Below are positions 61,622-64,000 of a stretch of DNA of 64,000 bases, piece by piece (positions within the stretch are counted from its first letter, which is position 1; each line of letters begins with the position of its first letter). The translations under genes and the position numbers were made by a program. Source of the DNA: Streptomyces fuscichromogenes (GTDB taxonomy: Bacteria; Actinomycetota; Actinomycetes; Streptomycetales; Streptomycetaceae); NCBI RefSeq assembly GCF_014645815.1, contig NZ_BMML01000016.1:186001-250000 (forward strand), read 5' to 3'. The notes beneath the pieces were generated by a model. It had not been told where the DNA came from. It searched no databases and was given only the letters and a program-made list of their open reading frames with translations.

Positions 61622-62530
61622 ATGTCCGTTCCCGCCCAGCCGAGCGCGCCGTCCGACGAGCAGGTGGAGGAGGCGCTGCGGGCCAAGCTGGCCGTGAAGT
61701 CCCTGGACAAGTGGTTCAAAGCGCTGGAAGCCCTCACCGCGAAGGCCGCCGCCGAGATCAACCAGCGTCCGACGACCATCCAGGCTCCGGGAAAGCACAT
61801 CGAGCGCTGGTACGGCACCTTCGCCCTCTACCTGGAGACGGGCCAGACGCCGCCGTTCTTCGCGGCCCGCTACGGCTATGCCGTCGAGACGCTGGTGACC
61901 GCGAAGATAAGGAACGACGAGGACGGCATACTGCACACGCTGCCGCCCGGCTGGAGCGTCCGCTTCCAGGTCAGCCACGGCACCACCCGGCCCGACATCG
62001 TGGTGGTCGACGAGAAGGGCAAGGAGTACGGCTGGTACGACATCACCTCGGAGGCCAGCCGGGGGCACATCGACAGCAAGATCGGCAGCGGCTGGCGGAC
62101 GCGAGGCCACGTCGGCGAGGCGTGCTACCCCACTCTCGACCCCGACACGCTGGCCAAGAAGTCGGACGAGACCATGTACGACCGGCGTCGCGTCGCCTCC
62201 GCGCTCAAGAAGGAGCAGGAGCGGCTCGATGCGGCCACCGGCATCCTGCTCAAGCACGTGCGGGGCTGTTCCGACAACATGCCGGCCAGTATCCAGAACA
62301 ACAAGGAGCACAAGCGGGCCTACGTCGAAAAGGCCCTCTACGTGTCGCTGTCCGGGGTGCTCTCCGCCATGGACTACCTCGTGACGGACGGGAAGCTGCG
62401 CCCCGTCGTGGCGAAGTCGCTCCTGGGGTACCTCGACAAGAGCTGGCTCACGCACTTCGGATACACCGGCGAGCACGCCCAGGGCGGCAGCGTCCAGTAC
62501 GCCGTCCCGCTCCTCGACGAACTCGCCTGA
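61622..62530 (+). CDS. Unknown protein with a possible restriction-nuclease-like core
   Basis: 302 residues from ATG 61622. A helical N-terminus (VEEALRAKLAVKSLDKWFKALEALTAKAAAEIN) is followed by FAARYGYAVETLVTAKI, then VSHGTTRPDIVVVDEKGKEYGWYDITSEASRGHIDSKIGSGW. The PDIVV...WYDITS...HIDSK pattern (about residues 121-162) resembles the PD-(D/E)xK region of nuclease-like domains seen in some polymorphic toxins, but the Lys is not at the textbook position, so this is only a suggestion. A helical C-terminus follows. It lies about 6.5 kb from the injection-system operon; a cargo or effector role is conceivable. Confidence 0.5.
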   Translation: MSVPAQPSAPSDEQVEEALRAKLAVKSLDKWFKALEALTAKAAAEINQRPTTIQAPGKHIERWYGTFALYLETGQTPPFFAARYGYAVETLVTAKIRNDEDGILHTLPPGWSVRFQVSHGTTRPDIVVVDEKGKEYGWYDITSEASRGHIDSKIGSGWRTRGHVGEACYPTLDPDTLAKKSDETMYDRRRVASALKKEQERLDAATGILLKHVRGCSDNMPASIQNNKEHKRAYVEKALYVSLSGVLSAMDYLVTDGKLRPVVAKSLLGYLDKSWLTHFGYTGEHAQGGSVQYAVPLLDELA

Positions 62531-62559
62531 CAGGCGCGCCGGGCGTCCCTGGCGGTGGT

Positions 62560-63180
62560 TCAGTCGGTGGCGGGTCCCGCGGGGATGGCCGCGACCGCCG
62601 CCGCGGTCATCTGCCGCGCGGTGGTCACGAGGCTGGCGATCGCGTCGTCGGGGCTCAGGCCGCAGAGGTCGGTCAGGGCGAACAGCGACTCGGCGCTGAC
62701 CACGAGGACGAGACCGCGGACGAGTTGTTCCACATCCGCGCGGTGCGCGGAGCCACATCTGTCGGCCCACGGGGCGAGGGCGTGCTCGATGAGTCCGAAG
62801 CGGCGGGCGGGCCGGTCCTTGGCCGTCGAGGGCTTCGCGATGGTCGAGGCGACGACCACCCGGACGGCACCCTGTCTGCGCAGCACCGCCCGGCCGAGGA
62901 TCTCCGCGGCCTGACCGATCCGTTCGACCGGGTCGTCGCCGCGCGTCGCCGATCGCAGGACGGCGACCAGATCCTCCGTCATCACCGCGGCGCGCAGGAG
63001 TGAGAAGAGGTCGGGGAAGTAGCGATAGGCGGTCGCCTCGGAGACCCGCGCCTCGGCCGCGACTGCCGGCATCGTGATCTCCGCCCCGGTGTCGGCGAGG
63101 TCGCGGGCGGCCGTGAGGATCGCCGACCTGGTGCGTTCCATCTGGCTGCTCAGCCCGCTCGGGCGACTCCGCTCGATCAT
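62560..63180 (-). CDS. TetR/AcrR family transcriptional regulator
   Basis: 206 residues from ATG 63180, six bases after GGAAGG (ATG 63186 is only two codons earlier and too close to the site). The helix-turn-helix is AILTAARDLADTGAEITMPAVAAEARVSEATAYRYFPDLFSLL. The C-terminal part is helical with no recognised ligand motif. It is divergent from the cupin gene across a tandem operator. Confidence 0.85.
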   Translation of the reverse strand: MIERSRPSGLSSQMERTRSAILTAARDLADTGAEITMPAVAAEARVSEATAYRYFPDLFSLLRAAVMTEDLVAVLRSATRGDDPVERIGQAAEILGRAVLRRQGAVRVVVASTIAKPSTAKDRPARRFGLIEHALAPWADRCGSAHRADVEQLVRGLVLVVSAESLFALTDLCGLSPDDAIASLVTTARQMTAAAVAAIPAGPATD

Positions 63181-63228
63181 GATCATCCTTCCGTGCCGAC
63201 CGAAAGCATACCCGGCGGAGCCATTGAA

Positions 63229-63259
63229 TGAGAGTCAACTATTTTTTTGAGAGTCGACT
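63229..63259. promoter_or_regulatory. Tandem operator between the TetR and cupin genes
   Basis: TGAGAGTCAACT (63229-63240) and TGAGAGTCGACT (63248-63259) are direct repeats 19 bp apart, flanking a T-rich spacer. Each contains the near-palindrome AGTCRACT. The placement in the divergent gap suggests binding by the adjacent TetR protein. Confidence 0.55.
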
Positions 63260-63324
63260 TGCATGCGGGTTCGGATCGACCCTATGGTCCTGGCGTTGGC
63301 AACCCCACCAGTCAGGGAGACTTC

Positions 63325-63786
63325 ATGGCCAAGGTGTCGATCACCGGTCCCGGCGAGGGCGAACTCATCGTCAGCGGCCCGTCGACGATCCGGATCCTTG
63401 AGGACGGCAGCAACACCGACCACCGCCTGGGGATGGGCGAGATCACCATCCCCCCGCACACCGCCGGCCCTCCGCAGCACCGCCACGCACAGCACGACGA
63501 GGGCTTCTACATACTTTCGGGCAGCGTGCGGTTCACCGTCGGGCAGGACGACCACGACGCCGGAGCCGGTACGTGGGTCATGGTCCCGCCGGGCGCACCG
63601 CACACGTTCGCCAACGTGACCGACGAGACGGCGGTCATGCTCAACACCTTCACCCCGGACCAGTACGTGCAGTACTTCCGTGACCTCAAGGCCATGGTCG
63701 AGTCCGGGCAGCCGTTGTCACACGACGCCGTCGCGGAGGTCTGGACGAAGTACGGCACCGAACCGTCGACCGAGTACGCCTCGTGA
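63325..63786 (+). CDS. Cupin-domain protein
   Basis: 153 residues from ATG 63325 (GGGAGACTTC upstream). Cupin motif 1: GPPQHRHAQHDEGFYILSGSVRFTVG, with HRH and Glu as metal ligands; motif 2: VMVPPGAPHTFANVTDE with the His. A single small beta barrel, typical of quercetinase-like or dioxygenase-like cupins of unknown substrate. It overlaps the next gene by GTGA and is controlled by the adjacent TetR. Confidence 0.87.
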   Translation: MAKVSITGPGEGELIVSGPSTIRILEDGSNTDHRLGMGEITIPPHTAGPPQHRHAQHDEGFYILSGSVRFTVGQDDHDAGAGTWVMVPPGAPHTFANVTDETAVMLNTFTPDQYVQYFRDLKAMVESGQPLSHDAVAEVWTKYGTEPSTEYAS

Positions 63787-64000
63787 ACGTTCTCCTGGGG
63801 GCCAACACCGTCGGGGCGGTCACCGGCATCGCTTTCGCGCTGGTGGGGGGTGTACGCCCGGCGGCGCTGAGCGAGAGCGGTACACCGACCGCCGGCGAAC
63901 GCTTCTACGGTTGGATGTACGCGACCAGGGGGGTGCCCCTGGGAGTGGCGGCCCTCGTCGCACCGCTCGCGTGGTCGGGCCCCGCCGGCGCGCTCACCCT
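63783..64000 (+). CDS. DUF4267-like membrane protein, N-terminal part (cut by the window end)
   Basis: GTG 63783 overlaps the cupin stop by four bases. The visible 72 residues, starting VNVLLGANTVGAVTGIAFAL and continuing with LSESGTPTAGERFYGWMYATRGVPLGVAALVAPL, have hydrophobic segments and the RFYGWMYATRG motif seen in small four-helix DUF4267 proteins. The end is outside the window. Confidence 0.65.
   Translation, partial: MNVLLGANTVGAVTGIAFALVGGVRPAALSESGTPTAGERFYGWMYATRGVPLGVAALVAPLAWSGPAGALT

Noticed and set aside
62531..62559. GCCTG-A-CAGGC as terminator between convergent genes
   Set aside because: The one-base loop makes a stable hairpin unlikely.

Overview
The window is very GC-rich, uses GTG and TTG starts freely, and contains rare TTA codons, truncated LAL-type LuxR regulators, a Streptomyces-type contractile injection system and a halogenated-pyrrole type gene set. 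All of this points to a Streptomyces or close relative. Product names come from recognising protein motifs by eye; no database search was run.

Left arm (1-12.8 kb). This part holds a secreted GH92 alpha-mannosidase cut by the window edge, with a LacI-type operator upstream; a TetR regulator divergent from a cytochrome P450 across a shared palindrome; a TPR/Hsp90/TPR-like gene set on the minus strand; and a large secreted GH87-type alpha-1,3-glucanase (mycodextranase) followed by a strong hairpin terminator.

Biosynthetic cluster (13.7-28.3 kb, all plus strand, mostly 4-nt overlaps). The order is KASIII-like enzyme, PltE-like acyl-CoA dehydrogenase, PltF/CloN4-like adenylating ligase, SAM methyltransferase, carrier protein, PltA-like flavin halogenase, HAD hydrolase, second KASIII-like enzyme, and a one-module Mas-like type I PKS (KS-AT-DH-ER-KR-ACP, no thioesterase). 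The logic is prolyl-S-carrier, then pyrrolyl-S-carrier, then chlorinated pyrrolyl-S-carrier, handed by KASIII-type acyltransferases to or from a PKS whose KR has lost its catalytic Tyr. Four genes carry TTA codons.

Middle (28.4-34 kb). A DUF3592 membrane protein, an HD phosphohydrolase with an apparent C-run frameshift, about 1.2 kb without a convincing gene, a LAL-like LuxR regulator lacking its ATPase half, and a degenerate-receiver LuxR regulator.

Contractile injection system (34.2-55.1 kb). A plus-strand group (large membrane protein with Ig-like repeats, two ferritin-like proteins, DUF4255/Afp16-type cap) converges on a long minus-strand operon (sheath, tube proteins, DUF6760, DUF4157, two tube-like proteins, LysM protein, spike, gp25, baseplate J, tail protein I, a zinc-ribbon/polyproline/membrane/discoidin-like protein and a PAAR-like protein). 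No P-loop AAA+ ATPase (Afp15 type) and no obvious tape measure are present in the window. A second ATPase-less LAL-type regulator is divergent from the sheath gene. All three LuxR-type regulators contain a TTA codon, which suggests bldA-linked developmental timing of both the cluster and the injection system.

Right arm (57.9-64 kb). A membrane fatty-acid desaturase, two small membrane proteins, a two-gene unit of unknown function whose second protein may be nuclease-like, a TetR regulator divergent from a cupin over a tandem operator, and a DUF4267-like membrane protein cut by the window end.
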